Positions 35,877 to 44,407 of a stretch of DNA of 64,000 nucleotides are shown one piece after another. Position numbers and translations under genes: made by a program. The notes under the pieces were generated by a model. It was given only the letters and a program-made list of their open reading frames with translations, was not told where the DNA came from and did no database searches. Positions within the stretch are counted from its first letter, which is position 1; each line of letters starts with the position of its first letter. The stretch lies in the NCBI RefSeq assembly GCF_918741295.1, contig NZ_CAKKNB010000003.1, positions 588,668 through 652,667 on the forward strand, in the 5' to 3' direction. The DNA is from Aquabacterium sp. CECT 9606 (GTDB taxonomy: Bacteria > Pseudomonadota > Gammaproteobacteria > Burkholderiales > Burkholderiaceae_C).

Positions 35877-37115
35877 TTAGGAAATGGTTTTCGGACGCGG
35901 TGGCGACACGACGGGTGCAATCGAAGGCCGCGTGCTCTCGCCTGACTTGCCGAACACGAAGGTCATCGCACTCGCGCCCATGAGCACCGCCCACCCGGCG
36001 TCAATCCGCGCAACAGTCCCCAATTGGATCAGGTCTCGCCAGACGATGTACAGGACAAGCAGATTGAAGAACACGACTTGAACGCGGTGAAGCGCAAGAC
36101 CGTCTGCATCATCGAAGAAATCCTCCCAAAATCTGGTCTCGACTGGGTTCGTTGGCTTGCGAATCAGATCAATCAGCGCGCTGAAGCCGGTGGTTGCACC
36201 GCTGATGGCCAGCATGAACACAAATCCGCTTTCCGTCGCCGACGGCATTGCGCCGATGCGCAGCACCATAAGCAGCACCGCCGATATCGTCGTCAAAACC
36301 CAGAGGCTGAGAAGCAGGCGTGACACGGAATAGCTCATGTAGCCATCGCGCCGATCCTGCAGCAGCTTGGACCACCGCCATAACGAGGCCAGCAGGAGAA
36401 TTGAGCCGAACAGTGCACCCCAGGCCCAGCGCGGACCTCCTATGCCGAGGGTCAACTTCAACTTCTCTTTGGCAACCCCAACCTGCGTGCTACCGAGGCC
36501 TACGCCGACAGTTACAGTGCGGATTCCGTCGGTTGCCCACAGCTTGGCAAGCAACTCGGTCCATCCGGGACTGCTTGTGACAGGGCGATTCACACGAAAC
36601 GCGAGGGTCACCATGCCTCTGTGATCACGAATACGCTCCACCGGCGTGAGCCCGGTTAGCGGATAGTGGTCGAGGAACAGGGTCAAGTCGCTCTCGAGGC
36701 ACTTGGCGACGAGAGATTCGACTGGGTCGAATGTCACTTCGATACGGCTACCCCACTCCGCAGTCGCTCCTTTCATCAGTTTAGGCTGAGGGATCTTGAA
36801 AGTTTCGGGTGTGACAGCTTTTGCGGTGGCCTTAGCAGCCAGTTCGGTAGAGGCCTGTGTAGCTCCGGCGGCCATTGCGGCTTTAACTGCAGCGGCTGCC
36901 GCTGCTACAACAACCACGTCCTGCGATACCGTCTGAGGATCGGGTGCCAGCACAGTGAGCGCAGGGCACTGCACCGCGTTGATCAAGGAAGTTGGCGATG
37001 CCGTGGCCTGAGCTAGCGCAAACTCCGACAGGAGCAATGCCGATACTGTCACCCAAAGATACACGCTCGTTTGACGGAAGCACATTTCGGACACCCCGGG
37101 ACTTGAGCGGATCAT
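35877..37115 (-). CDS. Secreted/membrane protein with four C-terminal transmembrane segments, unknown
   Basis: 412 residues. A signal peptide is clear from Met11 (YLWVTVSALLLSEFALAQA), so the start could be 37085 instead of 37115, which overlaps the upstream gene by ATGA. An Ala-rich stretch at residues 68-100 looks helical. Residues 110-230 form a beta-rich extracytoplasmic domain. Four transmembrane helices follow (WAWGALFGSILLLASLW, LLLSLWVLTTISAVLLMVL, FVFMLAISGATTGFSALI, VVFFNLLVLYIVW), and there is a short tail. No recognised family. It is part of a four-gene run from the lipoprotein gene. Confidence 0.6.
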   Translation of the reverse strand: MIRSSPGVSEMCFRQTSVYLWVTVSALLLSEFALAQATASPTSLINAVQCPALTVLAPDPQTVSQDVVVVAAAAAAVKAAMAAGATQASTELAAKATAKAVTPETFKIPQPKLMKGATAEWGSRIEVTFDPVESLVAKCLESDLTLFLDHYPLTGLTPVERIRDHRGMVTLAFRVNRPVTSSPGWTELLAKLWATDGIRTVTVGVGLGSTQVGVAKEKLKLTLGIGGPRWAWGALFGSILLLASLWRWSKLLQDRRDGYMSYSVSRLLLSLWVLTTISAVLLMVLRIGAMPSATESGFVFMLAISGATTGFSALIDLIRKPTNPVETRFWEDFFDDADGLALHRVQVVFFNLLVLYIVWRDLIQLGTVARIDAGWAVLMGASAMTFVFGKSGESTRPSIAPVVSPPRPKTIS

Positions 37116-37549
37116 CCGCCCTGAATCTGATTGATAACTCCTGCGACTTGGCCCAGTCCGACCATGATGGACTCAACGGTTTCGTCCCGGGCGATCATCA
37201 CTGCCAGTTGAGCGGTTAGGTCCTTTACCAGCTGTACCTGGGCAGCGTCTGGTGGGTTGATTGCGAGAGCGCTCGCCTGAAAAGCGAGCATCCTCGCATC
37301 TTGGACCTTCATTCGCGACTCGGTTCCGAGAACCAGGCTCTGGAGATGCAACACTACTGCGTGGTCGACCCCTGCAGGATCACGCGACGCGTCGATGATG
37401 GCGAACTCTGCTTCTTGCCGCTTCGTGATGAGCGTGTTGTATTCGTCGTTGTAGACGATGAAGTAGTTCGATAGCTCGCGACCTGCGGCAGCCGCGTCCT
37501 CCAGATTTACTCCGGTCATCCGCTCTTGAAGTTGTGCAAGGTTTGGCAT
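37112..37549 (-). CDS. Small helical protein, unknown
   Basis: 145 residues, mostly predicted helical from its heptad-like Leu/Ala/Val spacing (NLAQLQERMTGVNLEDAAAA, VQLVKDLTAQLAVMIARDE). No signal peptide and no transmembrane segment. It overlaps the next gene by ATGA and follows the previous one by 17 nt. Family unknown; probably a subunit of the envelope complex encoded here. Confidence 0.5.
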   Translation of the reverse strand: MPNLAQLQERMTGVNLEDAAAAGRELSNYFIVYNDEYNTLITKRQEAEFAIIDASRDPAGVDHAVVLHLQSLVLGTESRMKVQDARMLAFQASALAINPPDAAQVQLVKDLTAQLAVMIARDETVESIMVGLGQVAGVINQIQGG

Positions 37550-37566
37550 AGAGGATCCTCTCTTGA

Positions 37567-38187
37567 CTATTTGCTGATTGCAGCGGCAACCGAGGTCGCT
37601 GCGGCCGCTGAAGTCGCGTCAAGCTTCGCCTCTGCTTCGTCCCGTGCTTTCTTGCTGTCGTCCAACAATTTTTTGGTCTCGGTACGGGTGTCCTTGAAAA
37701 ACTGTATGAGGAAAGCCGCTCGCTCCTCAGAAGTTTGCTGTTTGGCAAGCCCGGCCAACGTCAGTGCAGCCTTGTCTAGTTTTTCAGTCGAGATTGACAG
37801 AGGCGAGAAGGCTGCGCCTAACTCGGCCTTGGAGGCCGCTTCTGCGGCCTCAGCCTGAGAGGACGCAAGTGCTGCTTTATCACCGTGCGCGACAAGTGCT
37901 TCGAACATCTTGATGATGTCTGTGCCATCGGTCTCCCTCAAGATCGCGATTTCCCGCTCAGTTTCTGTTTGACCGTTGTATGCCAAGGTCCGCACAGAGT
38001 TGATATGGGCAACCCTGACTGATGCGGTTGCGTTAAGCCCCTTCTCGAAGGCTGCCAGTGCAGCAGAGGCGATGGCAACATGCTTTGCAGCCAGTTCCGC
38101 CGAGGCGGCTGCGGCGTCAGGCGCCGCTACAGCCCGCCCGGCGACCAACGCCAGCATGAAAAGGAGTGCATTGCCTATGTGGTTCAA
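37567..38187 (-). CDS. Secreted Ala-rich coiled-coil protein, unknown
   Basis: 206 residues. A signal peptide is present (IGNALLFMLALVAGRAVAAP). The mature part is rich in Ala, Glu and Lys with long helices (AEAAEAASKAELGAAF, KDTRTETKKLLDDSKKARDE). It starts 9 nt after the lipoprotein gene. Likely periplasmic. No family recognised. Confidence 0.55.
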   Translation of the reverse strand: MNHIGNALLFMLALVAGRAVAAPDAAAASAELAAKHVAIASAALAAFEKGLNATASVRVAHINSVRTLAYNGQTETEREIAILRETDGTDIIKMFEALVAHGDKAALASSQAEAAEAASKAELGAAFSPLSISTEKLDKAALTLAGLAKQQTSEERAAFLIQFFKDTRTETKKLLDDSKKARDEAEAKLDATSAAAATSVAAAISK

Positions 38188-38196
38188 GATTGGCTC

Positions 38197-39939
38197 CTAC
38201 TTGATGTTGACTGCGATGCCCACCGCAGCTAAGGCCTGGACGATCTGCGCAGTGAGCGACGCTGCCTCTATGGTTGTCACACCGTCCAAATGATAGGCTT
38301 GGAGTTGATTGATAGGCACAGACAGCAGCGTGTTCCAACTCGCGAGCGCCGCCTCCGATTTCACCAGCGCCTCCCGGTACTGGGTGTCGATCAGGCGAAG
38401 TTCCGCCGTTCTTTGCTGGTCGCGAGCGACGCTGTAGCTCTCAGACAGTAGGGCCAGTGCACGATAGGCTCGGCGGCTACCGCTTTCTCCAGCGCCATCA
38501 GGCGCTCGCCCGAGCGACTTATCCTCTTGGAACTGCCTCAACGAGGCGCAAAGCACAGTGGGCTTTTGCGGGCAATCAACGCGCGGCTTGGGTGGCTGGC
38601 CTAGTGCTCCAAGCTCTGCCTTGGCCCTCACAAGGAGCGAGACTTCCGACTGCGTTGCATCGAGGTACTCCCGCGCATGGTGAACCCGTGCCTTGGCGAG
38701 TTGCACGCCCGCCTGGGCCGCCGCAAGTTGGGCCGCAGTCAACTGTTTGTCTATCAGAAGCGGCTCCAGTGCAGGCAGCTTGCCCACTTGTTGGTATTGT
38801 TTCAAGGCCTGTGCAAACCGTGACGTGGTGCTGATGATCGCTAGCCCGGTCTCCAGGTCTGGATCACTTGAAGTCGCCTCGGCGCCACCCAAGGCCCCGA
38901 GAATGGCATTTAGCTGATCTAGGCGCTCCTCGTTGATGGCTTTGACGCCAAAGTCGCCGAGCTTCCGCAGTTTGCCGATGACCTTGCACAACTCATTCTC
39001 ACTCGGGTCTGCAGCCGGATCTACGGCTTTGTCGCCACCCGCGGGGGCACTTGCTGCTGCAGCTGGCGCGGCGGCGTCCTTTTGGGTCTTGCACGTCAGA
39101 TCGACAGGAATGCTTGCGTCTTTACCAGCTTTCTGAGCTGCTGCGAGAGCTGCGGCTGCGGTCTTGAGCTTGCCCCCCTCTTCTTTCGCCTGCTGGTCCT
39201 GTGCCTTGAGTTCGCCCTCAAGTCTTTCTAATTCGGCAGTTGCGAACCTCAGTTGGCCGCCAGTATCCTTCGCTGTTTTCGCCAATTGCGCCCGTGCGGT
39301 GAGAACCTCACTGCACCGCTTGCCCACGGTCTTGATCGGCTCTACGAAAATCTGAGCGATAGGCGAGCTTTTGAGCTTAGGGTCAGCGTTCTTTAACAGG
39401 TCAATGGCCTTTGACGCGTCGGTGCTGAGCTCCAGCGCACTTACCTCCGAATTGCAAGCAGGCAGGGACGAGAAGGCTGGCTGAAGCGCCGTCAGGTGAT
39501 TTCGTGCCAGCTTCTCTCTCAGCTCTGCGTCCCGCACCGCAATCTTGCCCTTATCGTGCGCCTTTGAACCCGCGACTGGGTTCTCATTCACACCGGTGAG
39601 CTCTGCCAGTCGGGCATCCGCCAACTTGTGAAAGCGCGCAACGATCCCATCATCGGTCGTTCGCTGCTTCGACGTCCCGGCCTCGCTGACCAGCGCCAGA
39701 AGTTTCAGGTTGCGCTCGGCATGATTGGTGACGCGAAAGGCCTCAACCTCCTTGGTGTCCAATGCGTCAAGGATCGCTCGAGCCGCCTTGATCGACTCCG
39801 TGATCTTGCTGGCGTCGTAGTCCTCTTTGGCGCTCGTGGCGGCCGTGTCGGCCGCTTTGTTGTAGAGATGCAATGAGCCGCAGCCCATAAGCGTGCAAGC
39901 CAGGCCGACTGCGGCCGCCAATCGTGTCAGCTTTTGCAT
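38197..39939 (-). CDS. Lipoprotein with long coiled-coil regions, unknown
   Basis: 580 residues. The N-terminus MQKLTRLAAAVGLACTLMGC is a lipoprotein signal with lipobox L-M-G-C. The remainder is helical and coiled-coil rich (AKTAKDTGGQLRFATAELER, and TAAQLAAAQAGVQLAKARVH), with an Ala-rich region near residues 285-310. It would be anchored in the outer or inner membrane, facing the periplasm. It opens the minus-strand envelope cluster. The helical repeats recall outer-membrane-factor or TolA-like stalks, but no homologous motif is seen, so function stays unknown. Confidence 0.6.
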   Translation of the reverse strand: MQKLTRLAAAVGLACTLMGCGSLHLYNKAADTAATSAKEDYDASKITESIKAARAILDALDTKEVEAFRVTNHAERNLKLLALVSEAGTSKQRTTDDGIVARFHKLADARLAELTGVNENPVAGSKAHDKGKIAVRDAELREKLARNHLTALQPAFSSLPACNSEVSALELSTDASKAIDLLKNADPKLKSSPIAQIFVEPIKTVGKRCSEVLTARAQLAKTAKDTGGQLRFATAELERLEGELKAQDQQAKEEGGKLKTAAAALAAAQKAGKDASIPVDLTCKTQKDAAAPAAAASAPAGGDKAVDPAADPSENELCKVIGKLRKLGDFGVKAINEERLDQLNAILGALGGAEATSSDPDLETGLAIISTTSRFAQALKQYQQVGKLPALEPLLIDKQLTAAQLAAAQAGVQLAKARVHHAREYLDATQSEVSLLVRAKAELGALGQPPKPRVDCPQKPTVLCASLRQFQEDKSLGRAPDGAGESGSRRAYRALALLSESYSVARDQQRTAELRLIDTQYREALVKSEAALASWNTLLSVPINQLQAYHLDGVTTIEAASLTAQIVQALAAVGIAVNIK

Positions 39940-40087
39940 AGCATCCTCCAGCGTGGAATCTTATGAATCCGGGGCAAGAAGCGCCATCCCAAAGGGTAAG
40001 GATGGCGTTTGTCCGCATTCTGTGGTTAGAGTGTCTGCGCCGATTCAAATCTGAGCCACCGGGGGGGCGGCGGAAATTTTGGACTGG

Positions 40088-40200
40088 TTAAGCAGCAAGC
40101 CCCAGGCTGACTCGGTACTCGGCAGGACTCCGAGCGCCCAGGGAAATCTTGATCCGTTCTTCGTCGTACCAGCAGATGTATGAGCCCAGGGTCCCGAGTC
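40088..40200 (-). pseudogene. IS3-family OrfB C-terminal remnant
   Basis: Minus-strand codons read GSYICWYDEERIKISLGARS then PAEYRVSLGLAA and a TAA at 40088-40090. This is the conserved C-terminal segment of IS3-family OrfB (Y-I-x-W-Y-N-x-x-R-I-K-x-x-L-G-x-x-S-P-x-x-Y). The upstream part is missing. Confidence 0.7.
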
Positions 40201-40242
40201 GAGATCATCTGACGCGGCACGCCGTTTTAAAGTCTCACGATT

Positions 40243-40415
40243 TCAACCCGACAGCATCTCGTCCCCACCGCTCGCCGACGATCGGAGCAGCAAACGGATC
40301 TGAGCGGCAAAGTTATTGACATCGATGGGCTTGGAGATGTAGCCATCGCACCCGGCAGCACGCATTTTTTCCTCGTCGCCCTGCATTGCAAAAGCGGTGA
40401 AGGCCACAATCACGA
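40243..40415 (-). pseudogene. Response-regulator receiver domain, C-terminal fragment
   Basis: Minus-strand codons give VIVAFTAFAMQGDEEKMRAA and then GCDGYISKPIDVNNFAAQIR before a TGA at 40243. These are the last beta-strands of a CheY-like receiver: the switch Thr in F-T-A and the conserved Lys in SKP. The phospho-acceptor half is absent, so this is debris of a two-component gene. Confidence 0.7.
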
Positions 40416-40597
40416 TGCAACCTCACTTCCTGAAGATCCCAATGCGTCAGCTCCGTGGGATGTCAAATCCTTTCACACGATGTCGCCATGGTGATCGCTG
40501 GAACCTCAGCCTGCACAGGCTTGTTCTTCCGCCACGGCATCACGCCCACGACCACCACGCTGCAGCATTTCTGCGATTGGCAATGCCGCGACTCCCC

Positions 40598-40867
40598 TCA
40601 TTCACTGAGCGATGGCGTAAACAGGTCGTTCGTGAGGGTGCCACCAGCTTCGCGCTGCATATGACTACTCGGACCATGCGCCCCTGCCGCGACAAGCTGA
40701 CCGCCCTGAACCAGCAAGCCATCGTAGGCCAACACTCTCAAGCGATTGATCCGCTTCGTCCCCTTCGGGAATCGGATCAGGTCATCGTAAAGCCTGGGGT
40801 GATCAGCCCGGGTCAGCTCAAACACCATGCGGATCGGCTCACACGGCGGTTTGGCATCGCCGCTCAT
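40598..40867 (-). CDS. Small plasmid-partition partner (StbB-like), unknown family
   Basis: 89 residues, starting in an ATGA overlap with the actin-like gene. The conserved-looking core is FELTRADHPRLYDDLIRFPK followed by GTKRINRLRVLAYDGLL. Small proteins encoded directly after ParM/StbA-like ATPases are usually the DNA-binding adaptor of the partition system. That role is inferred from position. It appears intact. Confidence 0.55.
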   Translation of the reverse strand: MSGDAKPPCEPIRMVFELTRADHPRLYDDLIRFPKGTKRINRLRVLAYDGLLVQGGQLVAAGAHGPSSHMQREAGGTLTNDLFTPSLSE

Positions 40868-41907
40868 TCAGCACCCCCGGACTCGGCCTCACCTGGGCCT
40901 GAACGCGATGCCTGCATGATGCTGCGGGCATAGTTCTGCCCTGCGAGCTGAAACCCCCGCACATTGGCGAACATCGGCTCCTTCACTTCATGGATCTTGT
41001 GCAGCGGGAACGCCGCCTTGACCGCTTTACGGAACAGGAACGCCCCGCCCCCAACCAGGATGATGTTCTGCAGGCTCTGCGGTGATTCGATCCACTCCCT
41101 CATGGTCGACACCGCCTGCGCCGCAACCGATTCAGCCATGGGCAAGTGGCGACTCATGTCGTAGGCCTTCTGATAGATCACCGGCGACTTGCCGGTACGC
41201 AGAGCCCGGTCAATGACGTCGTAGTCGTTGTATGGCGTGCCAATGCTGTTCGTGATGTCACGGGCAAGCAGTCGAAACACATCCGACATGCCTCGGTTGA
41301 GGGAGTGGCTTTGCTTTTGCACCATGCGCATCCCCCTGGCTACGATCCAGTCGAAAGTTCGCGAACCCGGATCGATGATCAGGCTTTGCTCGTTGCCAAT
41401 GGTGGTCATTCTCTTGTGCTCGGCGGCGTAGTGAACCAAGGCGCCCTGGGGCTGCGCTACGGCGAGCGCCTTGCCAACCGTCACCGTTCGTCCACCGCCC
41501 ACATCGTGGCTGCCCACCATGAGCTTTTCCAATGCGGTCTTCTTGGCCGCGAAGTGTGAAACGGGCAAGCCAACGACGAGCAGATCGATGTGACGCAGCT
41601 TCATCATGCTCAACGCCCCACGCAGCAGTGCCAGGTACTCCGGCGACTCGGTGTATGCGTCATGCAGTTGTCTGGCCCGGAAGGTATCTGCTGCAAGGCC
41701 AACATCAGGGCCGACCTCGTAGAACAGAGGCCCGACGGGGATGCACACCGTTTGGCGGCGCTCGCTTGCGGGCAACGCTGGCAAAGCATCGCTGCTGGGG
41801 TAGGCGACGGACTGGAAGCCGGCGCAGCGGATGTCTGTGCCCGTTGCGGCCGTGACGAACTTGGTGTTGCCTGATCCGACATCCACCGCTCTGACGATCA
41901 ATTCCAT
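40864..41907 (-). CDS. ParM/StbA-like actin-family ATPase (PRTRC protein D type)
   Basis: 347 residues from ATG 41907, chosen for the GGAG 7 nt upstream; a frame extension to 42006 lacks one. The actin-fold motifs are VRAVDVGSGNTKFVTA (phosphate 1), SLIIDPGSRTFDWIVA (phosphate 2, with Pro-Gly-Ser) and NIILVGGGAFLFRKAVKAAF (adenosine motif). Such ATPases polymerise to segregate low-copy plasmids. The sequence resembles protein D of the PRTRC cluster found on proteobacterial plasmids and integrative elements, and a PRTRC-like ParB protein lies 2.5 kb away. It overlaps the small partner gene by ATGA. Confidence 0.78.
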   Translation of the reverse strand: MELIVRAVDVGSGNTKFVTAATGTDIRCAGFQSVAYPSSDALPALPASERRQTVCIPVGPLFYEVGPDVGLAADTFRARQLHDAYTESPEYLALLRGALSMMKLRHIDLLVVGLPVSHFAAKKTALEKLMVGSHDVGGGRTVTVGKALAVAQPQGALVHYAAEHKRMTTIGNEQSLIIDPGSRTFDWIVARGMRMVQKQSHSLNRGMSDVFRLLARDITNSIGTPYNDYDVIDRALRTGKSPVIYQKAYDMSRHLPMAESVAAQAVSTMREWIESPQSLQNIILVGGGAFLFRKAVKAAFPLHKIHEVKEPMFANVRGFQLAGQNYARSIMQASRSGPGEAESGGAE

Positions 41908-43147
41908 GATGAGACTCCAAAACAAGGTTTCAGGGGTGACCAGCATCGACATGCCGATGCGATCTCGCCACGCAAAATCCCCGCTCAAATGACTCGGTTT
42001 CGTCATCAGGCCAACACGGTGTCAGCCAACTTGCGCTGCACTGACATTGAATTGGCGCTGGAGGTCGCCGGGATGAGCTTGGGGCCTTGCGTGTGTCACC
42101 ACGTTCTCATTCGAATGACACCCGTCAACCCCTGGCACCAGGCCGCCCTGCCCTCAATGCCCCACTCCAATTCGCTTTCGCAATTGACCGGATGGGAACC
42201 AGAGGCAAGCCGATCTGCTGTCAAGCCCGCATGCAGCCTGGCTCTGCGGCCCTATCGGTAAATAAGCACGGCTCAAGGGTGCGTCCCGACACCCACATTC
42301 GCCACCCGCATGGCCCCACGATCCGGGGCGATTGCGGCGGCCTGCCTTGACCTGGTTTGGCCATCGGCGTCAACTACAGATTCCCGAGGGCCGTCCTGGC
42401 CCTGCTCCTGATGGAGCAAAAGGCGTCGCAGTCGTTACCTGCCCTTCAAGCTCCGGCCTTTTGAGCCGGATCTGTCATCGCCCCTTGAGGTGATGGCCGT
42501 GAGGATTGTTTCGCAGTGCATGCACCAGTGGCCTGGCCAGCGTTCGCGCTGGGCGTTCCTGAAACGCGCCATGGTCTTCGAGCACGCAGTCGGCACCCGA
42601 TGCCGAACCGCTGTTCCCGTCATCCCTTTGAGCACGCGCCTCAGCGCACCGCACGGTTGTGTTGGCATTTTTAGGCTCCCCGTGCGACCTCGCTCATGAA
42701 CTCGACACCGCCCTGGACTTTCGGTCAGGGGTGGACCCATGCGAGTGGATGGCGCTCCGAATCCAGAACTGATCCACCACAGACGCGTGAGGCCAGACCT
42801 TCGCGCCGATGCCATCCATGCCCCCGAGGCACCTTGGCATCACCAACCCCAGGGCTGCAGAAATGCACGACTGGGCCGGATCAACCATTTCGTTTTTAAG
42901 ACAGACCGAGCGGGCCGGTGTCGATGCATCACAGCAGGCACACCGACCGGCAAACCTTTGGGTAGGCGCAGCACTCGTCGTGGTCGGGTGGCGCGCTGAA
43001 TCTTTGACCACGAACCGATGGGGCGACGGAATCCGTGCCATCGGCGATCTCAATGGGATTCCACCTTCACGCACACCATCGTGCGCACCGTCGTACAACC
43101 CCAACTCGCTGTTCGGGCAGCGGGCACCTGACCATGGAATTCACATC
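41908..43147. other. 1.2-kb non-coding stretch between the partition gene and the recombinase
   Basis: Divergent upstream region of the actin-like ATPase (minus) and the tyrosine recombinase (plus). No ORF here resembles a known protein. A short hairpin TCCGGC...GCCGGA lies at 42452-42470. It could contain promoters or a centromere-like site for the partition module, but I see no convincing iterons. Confidence 0.35.
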
Positions 43148-44320
43148 ATGTCTGAGCCATCCACCCCTCGACCCTCCAGGCGCCGGATTCAGGAACCCTC
43201 CAGCCCCGGGCGCTCAAGCCAGCATCAGCCCACGCGACGGCAAAGCTGGGCAGGCAAGACGCCGCAGGAGATCCTGGCTCGCCACCCCGCAGGCCAGACA
43301 CCGCCCTTGAAGGTGCTGGAGGTGTTGATCGAACTGTTCAACACCCTGCACACCTCGCTGGCCAAAACCGTCTCGCACAAGACGCGTCAGGAGCGTGCCC
43401 AGTTCTTGCGGCGCTTCTTTCGTGAGCTGAAGGCCAAGGCCGGGTTCAAGACCGTGCCCGACCCGCGCAACCTGGGGCAAAAGCACATCCAGGCCATGGT
43501 GCAGGTCTGGCAGCAAGAGCACCTGGCACCGGCCACGATCCAGACCTACCTGAGTTTTCTGCGCGGGCTGGCCATGTGGATGGGCAAGCATGGCTTCGTG
43601 CGAGCGCCAAGCCACTATGGCTTGAGCCTGGACGAATACCAGCGGCATGAATACGCCAGCCGGGACAAGAGTTGGTCGGCGCAAGGGGTGGACATCGACG
43701 CACTGATCGATCAGGTGTGCCAGCACGACCGCTATGTGGGTGCATCGCTTCGGCTGATCCACGCGATGGGGCTGCGGCGCAAGGAATCGGTGCTGTTCAG
43801 GCCGTTCGACAGCATCGTGCCCTTTGAGGCCACCGGCCTGCCGCCCGATGAGCAGGAGGCGGATCGGTATGCGTGGGTCAAGGGCAAAGGGGGACGGGTG
43901 CGCTACATCCCGCTGGACCGCCCAAGCAGGGTCCTGGCGGTTGAGTTTGCGCAGGGCGTGGTGTGCAGCCAGGATGCGCACATGGGCGATCCAGCCCATG
44001 ACCTGCGCAAGAACCTGAGGCGCTTTGACTACGTGGTGGCGAAGTTCGGCATCACGGTTCGCGAGTTGGGGGTCACCGCGCACGGGCTGCGGCACGAAGT
44101 GCTGATCGGGCACTATCAGGCCCTGGCCGGTGGCCCGCCCCCGGTTCGCGGTGAGGGCACGGTGGCACCCGAGCTTGATCGGGCTGCGCGGCAGGCCGTG
44201 GCCCACCTCGCTGGCCATGCCAGGCCCCGCGCGGCTGGTGCTTATTTAGGGGCCGCCCGCCCTCGGAAAGACCCGCCCGACCTTGACGGCCATGCGGATT
44301 GCGAGCCTTCCCACCCATAG
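43148..44320 (+). CDS. Tyrosine recombinase / phage-type integrase
   Basis: 390 residues from ATG 43148 (MSEPSTPRPSRRR); the same frame is open further upstream, but that part has no coding character. The N-terminal core-binding domain has VSHKTRQERAQFLRRFFREL and APATIQTYLSFLRGLAMWMG. The catalytic residues are in order: Arg in HAMGLRRKE, Lys in the WVKGKGGRVRYIPL turn, HxxR in AHGLRHE, His in LAGHARPR and Tyr in GAYLGAARP. It therefore looks intact. It is of the kind seen in integrative elements, next to a partition module. Ends with a Pro/Asp-rich tail. Specific attachment sites were not found. Confidence 0.8.
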   Translation: MSEPSTPRPSRRRIQEPSSPGRSSQHQPTRRQSWAGKTPQEILARHPAGQTPPLKVLEVLIELFNTLHTSLAKTVSHKTRQERAQFLRRFFRELKAKAGFKTVPDPRNLGQKHIQAMVQVWQQEHLAPATIQTYLSFLRGLAMWMGKHGFVRAPSHYGLSLDEYQRHEYASRDKSWSAQGVDIDALIDQVCQHDRYVGASLRLIHAMGLRRKESVLFRPFDSIVPFEATGLPPDEQEADRYAWVKGKGGRVRYIPLDRPSRVLAVEFAQGVVCSQDAHMGDPAHDLRKNLRRFDYVVAKFGITVRELGVTAHGLRHEVLIGHYQALAGGPPPVRGEGTVAPELDRAARQAVAHLAGHARPRAAGAYLGAARPRKDPPDLDGHADCEPSHP

Positions 44321-44407
44321 GGCCGGAAGGGCTGAAACACATGACAGCGGTGGTGCAAGATCATGACACTGAGCCACCTTGCAGGCTGTTTCAGGAAATG
44401 CCCTGGC

